Part shown: positions 53,705-61,989 of the stretch, in pieces
How the letters are laid out: every line of letters begins with the position of its first letter
Numbering within the stretch: the first letter of the stretch is position 1
DNA from: Haladaptatus caseinilyticus
GTDB taxonomy: Archaea; Halobacteriota; Halobacteria; Halobacteriales; Haladaptataceae
DNA: 64,000 bases
Reading direction: 5' to 3'
NCBI RefSeq assembly: GCF_026248685.1
Contig: NZ_CP111038.1
Location: 78,346-142,345 of the forward strand
Made by a program: the position numbers and the translations under genes
Notes under the pieces: generated by a model
Told to the model about the DNA's origin: nothing
Databases searched by the model: none
Seen by the model: the letters and a program-made list of their open reading frames with translations, nothing else

Positions 53705-54045
53705 TGTATCGCACGTCAAGCAACGAATCCAAAAACTACGAAACCATGACCGGACCATCACTAGACGACGTAACGGATAGCCCAGACGAACTAGACGACG
53801 AAACGGCAACACAATTGGTCAAAGAAGCCGCAGAGGTGCAAGACATGACCGGCGAAGTCTGTCCGTATCCTCAAGTCGAGGCCAAGAAAGCAGTCCAGCA
53901 GTTAGATGAGGGAGCATTACTCGTACAGGAGACTGACCACGTCCCTTCAACTGAGAACGTTCCACGAGCGGTTGGTGACGACGCAGAAGCGAAAGTGTGG
54001 AGGAGTGGAAATGGTCTCTATCGCATATATCTCTGGAAACAATGA
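53704..54045 (+). CDS. tusA: TusA-like sulfur carrier
   Basis: 113 residues from ATG 53704 (TAATG overlap with the transporter stop), or 99 from the ATG at 53746. The core EVQDMTGEVCPYPQVEAKKA carries the CPxP motif (CPYP) whose Cys holds the sulfur. TusA proteins pass sulfur to other carriers and are typical partners of YeeE/YedE transporters. The N-terminal extension of about 35 acidic residues is haloarchaeal. Its stop overlaps the rhodanese start. Confidence 0.8.
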   Translation: MYRTSSNESKNYETMTGPSLDDVTDSPDELDDETATQLVKEAAEVQDMTGEVCPYPQVEAKKAVQQLDEGALLVQETDHVPSTENVPRAVGDDAEAKVWRSGNGLYRIYLWKQ

Positions 54046-54347
54046 CGGTTGAACAAATCGATCCCACTGATGTCGACACTGAGATTGCCGACGTGATCGA
54101 TATCAGAGATGAAGATTCCTTTGCGGAGGGACACATTCCTGGGGCAGAGAATGTTCCATTGGACAATCTCGAAGAAGTGGTTGACGAACGAGAGTGGAAC
54201 GACGAAGTAGTAGTCGCTTGCTACGTTGGTCAGACATCCCAACAGGCGGCTCGTCTTATCGACGCGTACGCTGATGATGTGATTGTTGCAAGCATGTCTG
54301 GAGGGTATAAAAAGTGGGATGGCCCACTCCGCCAATCAAACAAGTGA
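54042..54347 (+). CDS. Single-domain rhodanese
   Basis: 101 residues. EIADVIDIRDEDSFAEGHIP (CH2A-type start), then the active-site loop ACYVGQTSQQAARLI with catalytic Cys60 and MSGGYKKWDGPL at the end. It moves sulfane sulfur from thiosulfate or persulfides. ATG 54042 overlaps the TusA stop (ATGA), the third gene of the sulfur operon. The three probably form one uptake and transfer route. Confidence 0.85.
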   Translation: MTVEQIDPTDVDTEIADVIDIRDEDSFAEGHIPGAENVPLDNLEEVVDEREWNDEVVVACYVGQTSQQAARLIDAYADDVIVASMSGGYKKWDGPLRQSNK

Positions 54348-54558
54348 CTATAACGATTCTCACAAATAGCAGTTGAGTCCTCAAATATGAGCTCATCTCC
54401 CGCCAATAGAGCATGCATATCTCAGCGTCAGTAATTTTATATTTATGAAATTGTAAGAAATTATTCAACAGTCGGTGAGGTATGAGGAATTTCCATTGGC
54501 AAACTGCTTGATTTTTCGCGCACCACAAAGCATTTAATTGTGGCAGAAATTATCTAGC

Positions 54559-54630
54559 ATGTGGCGAGGCCGCTCTGACAAGTTCCGGATCTGGTGCCAT
54601 TACTCCTGGTCCGCCCTTGCCCCGCCACAT
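54559..54630. other. 72-nt hairpin element
   Basis: ATGTGGCGAGGC (54559-54570) and GCCCCGCCACAT (54619-54630) pair at 11 of 12 positions around a 48-nt loop. It could be a small RNA, terminator-like structure or mini-element. It is not a tRNA (no anticodon stem, no T-loop). The rest of 54348-54685 is AT-rich and empty. Confidence 0.4.
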
Positions 54631-54685
54631 CCCTCTTTACGACAGATGTGTACCGATTCGTGAGCACTCAGTAGTGGCACGGTCG

Positions 54686-54925
54686 TTACTGTGCAGATTC
54701 GTAATCAGTGAGTCGAAGCTTACCCTCAACTTCATAGAGATGACCATTATTGTGCAACCGTTCGATGATATCCTGAGCGCCCGATCGCCCAAGATCTTCT
54801 TTCTCCTCAAGAATTCCATACGCTTGCTCGTGGGTGAATTCTCCCTCGTCTGGGAGTTCTGATACGAGCGCGTCAAGGGCGTCTTGCGCAAGAGGCGAGA
54901 GTGGCGATCCTCCCTGCCCAACCAT
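54686..54925 (-). CDS. Small hypothetical protein (paralog of 51298)
   Basis: 79 residues, MVGQGGSPLSPLAQDALDAL. GEFTHEQAYGILEEKEDLG, IIERLHNNGHLYEVEGKLRL. Paralog of the gene at 51298, about half identical by eye. Probably a short DNA-binding or partner protein. A TATA element is not clear. Confidence 0.6.
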   Translation of the reverse strand: MVGQGGSPLSPLAQDALDALVSELPDEGEFTHEQAYGILEEKEDLGRSGAQDIIERLHNNGHLYEVEGKLRLTDYESAQ

Positions 54926-54973
54926 TGGTACTCATCAATTCGCGCACTCGTCATGTAAACCCTTGGATGGGAC

Positions 54974-55144
54974 GTTCTGTTTCGCTAAGAAAAGTCCCGT
55001 GACCCAGTCAAATAAAGACGGCATGGACGCATGGGTTTGGAAAGAGTGCAAGATCCCATGCCGTCTGTGGGGTACACGAGCTGCATTTGCGACTGGAATA
55101 TCCGAACTGAAGTCAGTTCTATCTCGTATGAAGTGAAACAGAAC
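54974..55144. mobile_element. Possible MITE with 10-bp terminal inverted repeats
   Basis: GTTCTGTTTC (54974-54983) and GAAACAGAAC (55135-55144) are perfect inverted repeats, 171 bp apart end to end. Inside is an 11-bp hairpin AGACGGCATGG/CCATGCCGTCT (about 55016-55066). No coding frame and no clear target duplication. A related hairpin lies at 60367. Confidence 0.45.
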
Positions 55145-55180
55145 AGAATCAAACTCAAGAGGTGAGGCGAATCTTCCTAG

Positions 55181-55199
55181 GTTAGTATACCATACTAAC
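55181..55199. repeat. GTTAGTATA palindrome, copy 3
   Basis: GTTAGTAT-ACC-ATACTAAC, perfect 8-bp arms. It abuts the end of the TnpB relic and lies 36 bp after the MITE-like element. Confidence 0.55.
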
Positions 55200-55201
55200 G
55201 C

Positions 55202-55700
55202 TCAATGCCAAACACAATCAAACGCTCCGGCGATGTTCGCCGCCGCGTTAATATCTGCTTGGAACTTTGTTGTGTGACTGTCGTCGATTGTACAGCGAAT
55301 CTCAATTTGTGAATTTCGTTACCCAAGATAGCCGCACGCATGGCAGGTCTGGCTGGCGTCGGCAGGATTCACAGACCGACCTGGTAGTCCTACCTCTGTT
55401 ACTTTGAGTTGGATTCAACTCTGCCAATCGGGCGAAGTCCAATACTTGCAAACGGCGGTTTATGTACTCGCCGTGCTCTAACCGCTTGCGGTTGAATAAC
55501 AAGACTTCTAGGACGATAACCAGGTGCTCGGAGGAACGAGCATACTCGATGGCGGTATGAAACACCTAATTACTCCCGTTCTGTTAGAGATACATCTTAT
55601 CCGCTTTGGTGTCACCATTGAGAAGACCGTTCCATTAACAACGTAGGGTGAGCAGTGTAACAACTTTTTGCCGGTTAAGGGCGTGACGACGGTACTAACG
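55202..55700 (-). pseudogene. IS200/IS605 TnpB (IS1341-type) relic
   Basis: In pieces on the minus strand: LEHGEYINRRLQVLDFARLA, then in another frame GRSVNPADASQTCHACGYLG (zinc finger) with a stop, then CTIDDSHTTKFQADINAAAN and IAGAFDCVWH at the end (RuvC-type DINAAANIA). At least one frameshift and one in-frame TAA. The RuvC Asp in ADINAA is still visible. Matches the C-terminal half of haloarchaeal TnpB nucleases. Confidence 0.7.
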
Positions 55701-55743
55701 GACGAATTCAAGGATTAACGAGAGGCGCATTTGACGATTCCCC

Positions 55744-56157
55744 ACACCCCTCGTTTTCAGTGAAACCAACTCTCAGTTTTCACCCTTGTGAAAACTGGAT
55801 CTATTCCACTAGGAAACCCCTCGTTTTCAATGAAAACAGGACCACTAACTGATTCACAACTACTCTACTAGTTTAGCTAGAATAGATAGTAAGTAGTTAT
55901 GGGTTGCGGCAATTCAGGCGCCTTGATTTGATAACGAAAACCGCGAGCACTGTTTGTATTTTTCACTGAAAACGTGGTGTCCGACAGTGAAGAGTTCATT
56001 GTCTTTTTAAGTTCGTGTATTCGAATCAAATCGAGTGGATGCTTACTTGGGTAGTTCACTGAAGGTGTGGGGTGTCTCTCACCACTTTCGTACTACAGAC
56101 CTCCCCAAAAACATGCCCTCAGTGCTTAATCTACGCCTTTCACTGAAAACGAGGGGA
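55744..56157. repeat. ORB-like repeat cluster (possible origin without initiator gene)
   Basis: Five boxes of CCCCTCGTTTTCAGTGAAA type: 55744-55765 and 55815-55837 on one strand; 55960-55980, 56054-56076 and 56137-56157 inverted. Between them (about 55850-55900) is AT-rich DNA (TAGATAGTAAGTAG) suited to unwinding. A palindrome AGTTTTCAC/GTGAAAACT is at 55774-55796. The layout equals a haloarchaeal origin, but no cdc6 gene adjoins it. The box sequence (ACTGAAAACGAGGGG) differs from the 61 kb array. Confidence 0.6.
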
Positions 56158-56359
56158 GCTATCGAGAACACTCACTCTTACGCGACTCTGATATGGTTCT
56201 TGTCACTGTGTTTGAAGAACCCAAAACGAAGCAGAATATCGTGTCAGATCTTCAAGACGGCTAACCTTTTGTCCATAACTACTGCTTTCAGGTATTTTTC
56301 TGTCACACAATTTTGGCTACAGTACGTCGCTACAGCTTCGAAAGTTCACTAGAAGACGA

Positions 56360-56670
56360 TCAACGCTCAGGACGAGGTGGAGTCTGATACTGTTCAATTG
56401 TGTCAGACAGAGCTAGAAGCCAGCCATCCTCTGAAACTGTAGAAACATTCATCCAATCAGAAGTTGAGACTGCTGTGCTCAATGCATGGAATGCGCTGAT
56501 AGACGGATTGGCATTTTGCATGTTGAGACTAACAGCCACACTGAAATTAGGTGTTATCTCGATGGCGTCTCTTTTATCCTGCTACATAACCGTTGGCTAC
56601 AAGCACTTCCGGTCCCCTAGGATTACCAATTTGACCGACAAACACATTGACATCACTGAGGACAATAGCA
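56360..56670 (-). pseudogene. Frameshifted relic of unknown gene
   Basis: The minus strand reads FAIVLSDVNVFVGQIGNPRG and PEVLVANGYVAG; then, one base off, KRDAIEITPNFSVAVSLNMQ, SISAFHALSTAVSTSDWMNV and WLLALSDTIEQYQTPPRPER, stop. The single shift at about 56580 looks like decay of a protein of at least 95 residues. No family known. The + strand frame over the same DNA looks weaker. Confidence 0.35.
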
Positions 56671-56674
56671 AACG

Positions 56675-56845
56675 ATGAATCTGAATGTCAAAGCCGCTGA
56701 CTTCGTTTTTCAGACCGTTACGGACTTTAGTACGTCAGTTCCGTTCTATCGTGAAACGCTCGGATTAGACCTCGAAACAATCGATGAAGATTATACATCG
56801 AAAATACTGCTATGCGAAATCAGACACACAGTCGGCACCACATAA
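56675..56845 (+). pseudogene. Glyoxalase/VOC protein, N-terminal fragment
   Basis: 56 residues, MNLNVKAADFVFQTVTDFST then SVPFYRETLGLDLETIDED. Typical start of a vicinal-oxygen-chelate domain, cut after the first strand and helix. It ends in unrelated sequence. A fragment left by recombination. Confidence 0.6.
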
Positions 56846-56968
56846 TACCGATTCTTCAAATGAGGTATCGGAGTCTACTTGCTGGCGGATAGTAGAGATA
56901 TGTTTGTGTGGATCATTGAGCTTGATATTGGCCCCACAATTAGCACAGGTCTCGACCCTCGAGGTCAT
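56810..56968 (-). CDS. Small haloarchaeal zinc-binding protein (52 residues)
   Basis: MTSRVETCANCGANIKLNDP, then HKHISTIRQQVDSDTSFEES and VLCGADCVSDFA. A CxxC...CxxxC pattern with His between fits the short haloarchaeal zinc-finger type (HVCANCGTT... style). It overlaps the end of the VOC fragment on the other strand. The longer frame to 57133 is not supported. Confidence 0.5.
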   Translation of the reverse strand: MTSRVETCANCGANIKLNDPHKHISTIRQQVDSDTSFEESVLCGADCVSDFA

Positions 56969-57193
56969 TAATATGCGAGTTGAAATGTGAATACGTTCTA
57001 CTGATTTTTCTCGCTGTGACACTGAACTCATTACTATCTCTAAGGGTGTGTATGTGTATGAAACACATGGACACGTCACATTTTGCCAGATGCGCGAGCA
57101 ACTATTGCTAAATATTGGTGATACTGGTCTCATACCCGGAATCGTACGTGAGTACGGGAGACTGGATATTCATGATAGATACCGATAGCGCAT

Positions 57194-57362
57194 ACCTCCG
57201 TCTTCAGGCGGAGGTCAAGCGGTAGGCAGAGTGCGTCTATTCCTCGTTGCTACAAACGGCTGGATTTCCCACTCCATTCAGTGAATTTAAGGTTTGAGCT
57301 TACCATAGTGGGTAGTACGAATGAAGACCACACGGCACGCGACTTACAACCTCAACTACCAC
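57194..57362 (+). pseudogene. IS200/IS605 left-end relic with TnpA start
   Basis: Hairpin ACCTCCG/CGGAGGT (57194-57215), typical of IS200/IS605 ends. From ATG 57321 the frame reads MKTTRHATYNLNYH, which is the N-terminus of IS200 TnpA, then breaks off. With the TnpB relic at 55.2-55.7 kb it suggests one scattered IS. Confidence 0.6.
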
Positions 57363-57512
57363 ACTCCGAGGCGACTATAGTTCGGCATCAAATTGCGAAC
57401 CCCCCACTATCGAGTGTAGGTTATTTATACGAGTCAGAATGTCAGAGATACCCATGCATATTGGCCGTGTTCGGAGTTTTTTAGCGTCGACCCATCTCTA
57501 GATATGATTACT

Positions 57513-58133
57513 ATGTCTGAGAACAGTGCATATGTCGACCTCGTTCATCCAGACGAGGCCGAGGGTCGTGTGAAAGAAATATACGAAGAAATTCTCGCCA
57601 CTCGTGAAGGCGAAATGGACGAAGAAATGAGCCTCAATAAAATGTGGATGGTATTTGGACAGGCTCCACGTATTCTCGAGCTATTCTGGCCGCATATGCG
57701 TGATTCCTATCGAGGAACAAGCCTACCATTCGAGCTAACATCAAAGGTGTCGCTAGTGACGGCAACTGTGATGGAGTGTGAAGGCTGTCGGTTCTTCCAT
57801 ACAGATCGACTCCAGCGAGAAGGAGTCGGTGACAACGAAATAGAACAAATGCGCCAGCGTGAAATCGAAGAGTCGGCGTTCTCAGAACGAGAGTTTGAAA
57901 TTCTTCGGTTTGCTGAGCAGACGGCTGATGATCCCCACTCGATTTCCGAATCAGATATTGAGCGCCTGCGCGATGTCGGTCTCTCAGAAACGGAGATTGT
58001 AGAGCTTATTGATTGTATCGCAGTTCACGTCTATACCGCGGTGTTCCAGGAAGCAACCGGTGTAGTTTCGAAAGGAATGGCCGAACAAGATTATCTTGGA
58101 CAGGGAACTCTTCCCAATAATGGCGACGATTGA
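57513..58133 (+). CDS. Carboxymuconolactone decarboxylase/AhpD-like protein
   Basis: 206 residues from ATG 57513 (another ATG 9 bp upstream). The core VTATVMECEGCRFFHTDRLQ (about 82-101) has the ExxCxxxH-type active site (Glu88, Cys89, Cys92, His96) of CMD/AhpD-like enzymes. These are peroxidase-related thiol enzymes. Its stop overlaps the start of the following thioredoxin-like gene by 14 bp, suggesting a shared redox pathway. Length is normal for a CMD protein with an extra C-terminal helix. Confidence 0.8.
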   Translation: MSENSAYVDLVHPDEAEGRVKEIYEEILATREGEMDEEMSLNKMWMVFGQAPRILELFWPHMRDSYRGTSLPFELTSKVSLVTATVMECEGCRFFHTDRLQREGVGDNEIEQMRQREIEESAFSEREFEILRFAEQTADDPHSISESDIERLRDVGLSETEIVELIDCIAVHVYTAVFQEATGVVSKGMAEQDYLGQGTLPNNGDD

Positions 58134-58359
58134 GATATTCACGAGCGATGATTGTGGACAGTGTGAGACCGTAATAGAACGGGCAGAAGAGATTGTCGAA
58201 GAGTCGGATGCAAAACTACAGATTCACAATGTAACAGAAGACCGATCGACAGCACTGAACTACGGTATATTTTCAGTCCCAACAACAGTGGTCGATGAAG
58301 AGGTAACTCTCCGTGGTGTCCCATCGTATGAAGAACTGAGAGACGCGGTGGAAAACTGA
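58120..58359 (+). CDS. Thioredoxin/glutaredoxin-like protein
   Basis: 79 residues. MATIEIFTSDDCGQCETVIE carries the CGQC active site and VPTTVVDEEVTLRGVPSYEE the cis-Pro and GVPSYEEL. A single short thioredoxin-fold domain. It probably reduces the CMD protein upstream (overlapping genes). ATG 58120 is inside the preceding frame; a longer start at 58096 lacks support. Confidence 0.8.
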   Translation: MATIEIFTSDDCGQCETVIERAEEIVEESDAKLQIHNVTEDRSTALNYGIFSVPTTVVDEEVTLRGVPSYEELRDAVEN

Positions 58360-58475
58360 CGGATCCGGTCTTTGTTGGATGTCACCGATTGACACAATAT
58401 TTGCTGCAATCTAGTGTTCCTGGCAATTACGAGTGGTAGTGTGACTGTTTTACTTGTCTAGTCCTATGTGAATTC

Positions 58476-58754
58476 ATGGCACAGATTATTCGAAATCGTG
58501 AAGGCAAAATTGCTGCCGGTTTGTTGATTCTATTCATAATCGCAATGAACCCGCCAGTTGTCTACATAGCGAATAGCGCGACCACAACCCTTGGAATGGG
58601 AACCCTTTGGCTATACGCCGTAGCGTGGGGCATGTTTGCGATCATCGTTCTCCTATGGGCTGCAAAGCACGATGCGTTTTCATTAACTGAGGAGCAAGTC
58701 CCTCCAGAACTTCGTCGGACTGAAGACGTAGACCTATCGACAGGTGATAGCTAA
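58476..58754 (+). CDS. DUF3311 small membrane protein
   Basis: 92 residues with two membrane helices (AAGLLILFIIAMNPPVVYIA; LWLYAVAWGMFAIIVLLWAA). A short cytoplasmic-type tail follows (about 20 residues). DUF3311 proteins accompany SSS-family symporters. Its stop overlaps the symporter ATG (TAATG), so the two are co-translated. Role: partner or stabiliser, not proven. Confidence 0.8.
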   Translation: MAQIIRNREGKIAAGLLILFIIAMNPPVVYIANSATTTLGMGTLWLYAVAWGMFAIIVLLWAAKHDAFSLTEEQVPPELRRTEDVDLSTGDS

Positions 58755-60280
58755 TGGTTTCGGCCCAGATAACTATCGCACTCGCCACTATCGGCGTATA
58801 CTTGCTTTCTACGCTGGTAATCGGGTATCGAAGCCGTAATTCTGGTTCTGGGAATGTCAGTGACTGGATGACCGGTGGTCGAAAACTAGGTGTCCTCGTA
58901 CTAACGTTCACATACGCATCGACGTATCATTCAGCGTTCGCCTTCCTTGGTGCGGCGGGATTCATGTATGGAAAAGGGATTGGAATCTATATCTCTGGCT
59001 ATGTTTGGATGGTCGTAGGTGGACTTGTTCTATGGATAATTGGAAGTCGCATATGGCTTGTCGGTAAAAAATACGATTATGTTACCCCTTCCGATTTACT
59101 TGGTGACTTCTATAATTCAAAATTCCTTGCTAGGGCAGTGAGTTTAGTACTTGTCGTTTCGACGTTCCCATACATTGCAATCCAAATGATGGGAGTCGGT
59201 ATTATTTTTGAGACCGCAACAAAGGGAGTTGTCAGTTTTGAGGTTGGCGCTGGGGTCTTACTCCTTGTGAGTATTGTTTATGTCTGGATGGGCGGAATGC
59301 AATCGGTTGCCTGGACAGATACTCTCCAGGGTGGATTCATGTTTGTGGCCGTCTGGGTGGCGACCATTGCATTTCTCTTCGGTGCTTACGGAGGCGATCC
59401 AACAGCATTCTGGTCATCCCTTGTTTCGAATTTCTCCTCACACGTTACGTTGCCCGGACCAACAGGACTCTACTCACCTGCGTACATCACAAGCTGGTGG
59501 GTTGTCCTTGGTGTTGGCCTGATGATGACTCCACATATTTTTTTGCGGTTCTATGCTGCTGATTCTCCACGCACGCTCAAGTGGGTCTCGGTCGCTGGTA
59601 CTGGCTACTTGATGATTTTCTATATTCCCCTTGCTATTCTTGCACTGGGTGGAGTTGCGCTTGTTCCAAACTTAGCCATACCAGATGCAGTCATACCGAC
59701 CGTACTCTATGAATATACACCAGTCTGGTTGGCATCAATCATCGTTGCTGGTGCCATCGCAGCAGCAATGAGCACTGCCGACTCACAACTCCATGCAGTC
59801 TCAACTCTGGTTGCGCGTGATTGGTACGAGGAGTTCGCAACCGATGTCGACGACGCTTCCGAGACGTTGTTTGCGAAGGGATCAGTCGTCGTGCTTGGTG
59901 GTATCGCCTACGTTGTGGCGGTGCAGGATATTGGTTTTATTGTTCAGCTCGCAAACCTCGCCTTTGAGGGTGCTGCACAGATTTTCCCGCTGGTTGTAGG
60001 TGCATTTTTCTGGCGACGCTCATCGCGAATCGGTGCTATTGTCGGCTTTACATCTGGAGTCGCTGTTACCGCTATTCTCAAGTTTGGCGTGATCTCGTTG
60101 CCAGCTGTATTTCCTGGATTTATGGCCGGTTTCTATGGTTTGGTAACAAATACTGCATTTTTCCTCGCTATCAGTTTCGTCGTGGATACTGTTCCCGAGG
60201 AAAATCGTGACCGTATCCAAGGATATGTCGAACAAGCAGTCACACGCCAGTGGACTCAATCGACATCGGCTGACGATTGA
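58754..60280 (+). CDS. Sodium:solute symporter (SSS family)
   Basis: 508 residues, about 13 membrane helices, with the LeuT-fold SSS signatures WMTGGRKLGVLVLTFTYAST (about 33-52), VAWTDTLQGGFMFVAVWVAT (about 184-203) and AGAIAAAMSTADSQLHAVST (about 334-353). Takes up a solute with Na+. With DUF3311 it resembles MctP/PanF-type carriers, of carboxylates or pantothenate; substrate not decidable. The first helix starts at about residue 6. It ends in a normal cytoplasmic tail. Confidence 0.85.
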   Translation: MVSAQITIALATIGVYLLSTLVIGYRSRNSGSGNVSDWMTGGRKLGVLVLTFTYASTYHSAFAFLGAAGFMYGKGIGIYISGYVWMVVGGLVLWIIGSRIWLVGKKYDYVTPSDLLGDFYNSKFLARAVSLVLVVSTFPYIAIQMMGVGIIFETATKGVVSFEVGAGVLLLVSIVYVWMGGMQSVAWTDTLQGGFMFVAVWVATIAFLFGAYGGDPTAFWSSLVSNFSSHVTLPGPTGLYSPAYITSWWVVLGVGLMMTPHIFLRFYAADSPRTLKWVSVAGTGYLMIFYIPLAILALGGVALVPNLAIPDAVIPTVLYEYTPVWLASIIVAGAIAAAMSTADSQLHAVSTLVARDWYEEFATDVDDASETLFAKGSVVVLGGIAYVVAVQDIGFIVQLANLAFEGAAQIFPLVVGAFFWRRSSRIGAIVGFTSGVAVTAILKFGVISLPAVFPGFMAGFYGLVTNTAFFLAISFVVDTVPEENRDRIQGYVEQAVTRQWTQSTSADD

Positions 60281-60366
60281 ACAAATAATCAGGGGCAAGT
60301 ACTACTGATGAAAACCCTTGGAATAATGCGGACACTCGCTTCACTGGTGGTGTGATGCAAGGGGAG

Positions 60367-60411
60367 TACACGGCGTGGAAGAATGGGTAGGGGCACAGGA
60401 GCCACGCCGTG
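60367..60411. repeat. 11-bp hairpin related to the MITE-like core
   Basis: ACACGGCGTGG and CCACGCCGTGT, perfect 11-bp arms around a G-rich spacer (ATGGGTAGGGG). Same plan as the hairpin at 55016-55066 (AGACGGCATGG...ATGGGTTTGG...CCATGCCGTCT). In both places a GTTAGTATA palindrome follows about 115-170 bp later. Confidence 0.5.
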
Positions 60412-60580
60412 TCCTGGGTTACGATGACTGCAGATTCCTCTTCGAAGGCGATGAATAAAAAGGTCAGCCAACTAGAGCGGAAGTGAAACGAAACGATGGC
60501 TCGCAGGTTGAGTGTTCGCTCACAACAAGACAAGTCGATTCTATTGAGAGAATACGTGTACGACGTACCGCGTACCGAAA

Positions 60581-60599
60581 GTTAGTGTATTATACTAAC
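60581..60599. repeat. GTTAGTATA palindrome, copy 4
   Basis: GTTAGTGTA-T-TATACTAAC, one mismatch from the perfect form at 37751. Confidence 0.55.
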
Positions 60600-61220
60600 C
60601 AAGAGCGACCGGCCAAACACGTGAGAGACTCCAGAGAGTAATAGAAACCGACGATTCAAATTCGAAGGGTATCTCATCGTTGTCCACAGTGCCAATACGA
60701 TCCTTATCTATGAGCCACTCGAAGCACAACAGAACCCTCTCCATAGCGACAATCGGCTCCGCACTCCGGTGTACGAAAACTCCTCTACGTGAAACAGGAC
60801 AATAATCATGTCTCTTACAAGTGTAATGGTCTCCGTTCCTCTCATTACCGTTTTGAACTACCGTTGTACCGATTATCAACTGCCTTGAGGACACGTCCTA
60901 AGGCTTGTCGGTGGACTTGCCGCGTCGTACTCGATATGTACGGGAATACTCTATCCCGAGTGTCGGGCGTTCACGGGTTAGCGACCCTGACTTCGGGGAT
61001 GGTTGACTGGCAGCCCGTGACTGACAACGCTTAGGGCTGGCCAGTCACTCCGAACGAGGATGGGGACAGGACACGTAAAGATTGGGCACTCAGTCGAGTA
61101 GTGACTTTCTTCCTGAGCTCAAGAGTCGGGGTATCGGCCTTAACCGCCGATGAAAAATGTGGGTTCGATCGCCGCATACCACGCCCAGGGTACACTCATC
61201 AGAAGGTTCGTCGGTCACAC
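60600..61220. other. Gene-poor stretch with decayed coding scraps
   Basis: About 620 bp without a credible gene. Frames on both strands (e.g. minus-strand CKRHDYCPVSRRGVFVHRSA) are short and unconvincing; one may be a zinc-finger scrap of a transposase. A plus-strand scrap near 60940-61030 could be the tail of a lost TnpB, but this is uncertain. Confidence 0.3.
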
Positions 61221-61945
61221 GTCAGACCCCACCGTTTCCGCTAATACGATTACATAAATCAATAAGAAATTTGAGGCTAACACTCTCCCCCCATTGTTTC
61301 CAGTAAAACACGGAAGAGGCCGGAAGCAATTTCTGCTGTAGATAATTTCACTAGTATATCTACTCTAGTAACTGAATTTTTCCGAGCCTACGGAGTAACT
61401 AGAAGACAAAGACCATAAAACTTTCCACTCATTTAGAGTTTTCTCAGAGAAGGGCAGACACTTCTGGAACAGTTTACTGGAAATAGTGGGGAGGGGGTGT
61501 CCCGAGTTTGTACACCATTTCACCTACCCGCCTGCTGCCGATCTCATTCTCTCGGTTAATTAGTGGAAACGGTGGGGTGTACTCTACTTATAAATGACCA
61601 TTTACTGGAAATACTGGAACACGGTGGTTCATGCTATCGATCCCTTGACGATTTGCTCGCGTGGCTTTACTGGAAATTGTGAAGTCAGTAGTTGCCCCGT
61701 TACCTCAACTTTTACTGGAAATGATGGGGTGTCTTGGTGACAGAATCGTCAATGAACTACCAAAGTGGCGGGTTCATCAACATGAGAGCTACCACTCAGA
61801 GGAATGCAATCTACAGTGAGGTTGTCAGTAGAAGGCTTTGCCCCTTAACGCGAGTGAGGATCTCACTACTGGAAATGGTGGGGTGTGAATGTATTAGTGG
61901 AACCCGGACCCACTAGTGGTTATACTGGAAATAGCGGAAACGTCG
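61221..61945. repeat. Replication origin with ORB repeats beside cdc6
   Basis: About ten boxes of TTTACTGGAAATGRTGGGGT type. Two inverted boxes lie left (61221-61245, 61281-61310); forward boxes start at 61471, 61557, 61600, 61663, 61709, 61865, 61891 and 61921. In the centre (about 61330-61440) is AT-rich DNA (AGTATATCTACTCTAGTAAC), a likely unwinding element. Box direction flips across it, as in haloarchaeal origins. The cdc6 gene starts 45 bp to the right. Confidence 0.75.
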
Positions 61946-61989
61946 GTAGAAACAATTATCATACATGGCTAACTTAATTTGAGATCAGA

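Noticed and set aside
54559..54630. tRNA gene
   Set aside because: No anticodon stem, D-arm or T-loop sequence; only the outer stem pairs.
56400..56678. 92-residue plus-strand frame
   Set aside because: The minus strand over the same DNA gives a more protein-like sequence with one frameshift; neither is certain.
60595..60894. 99-residue minus-strand frame as a gene
   Set aside because: Only a vague Cys pattern; no start context and no similarity I can support. Left as part of a gene-poor stretch.
61221..61945. Repeat array as CRISPR
   Set aside because: Repeat spacing is irregular, repeats flip direction across an AT core and no cas genes are near. It fits ORB boxes of an origin.
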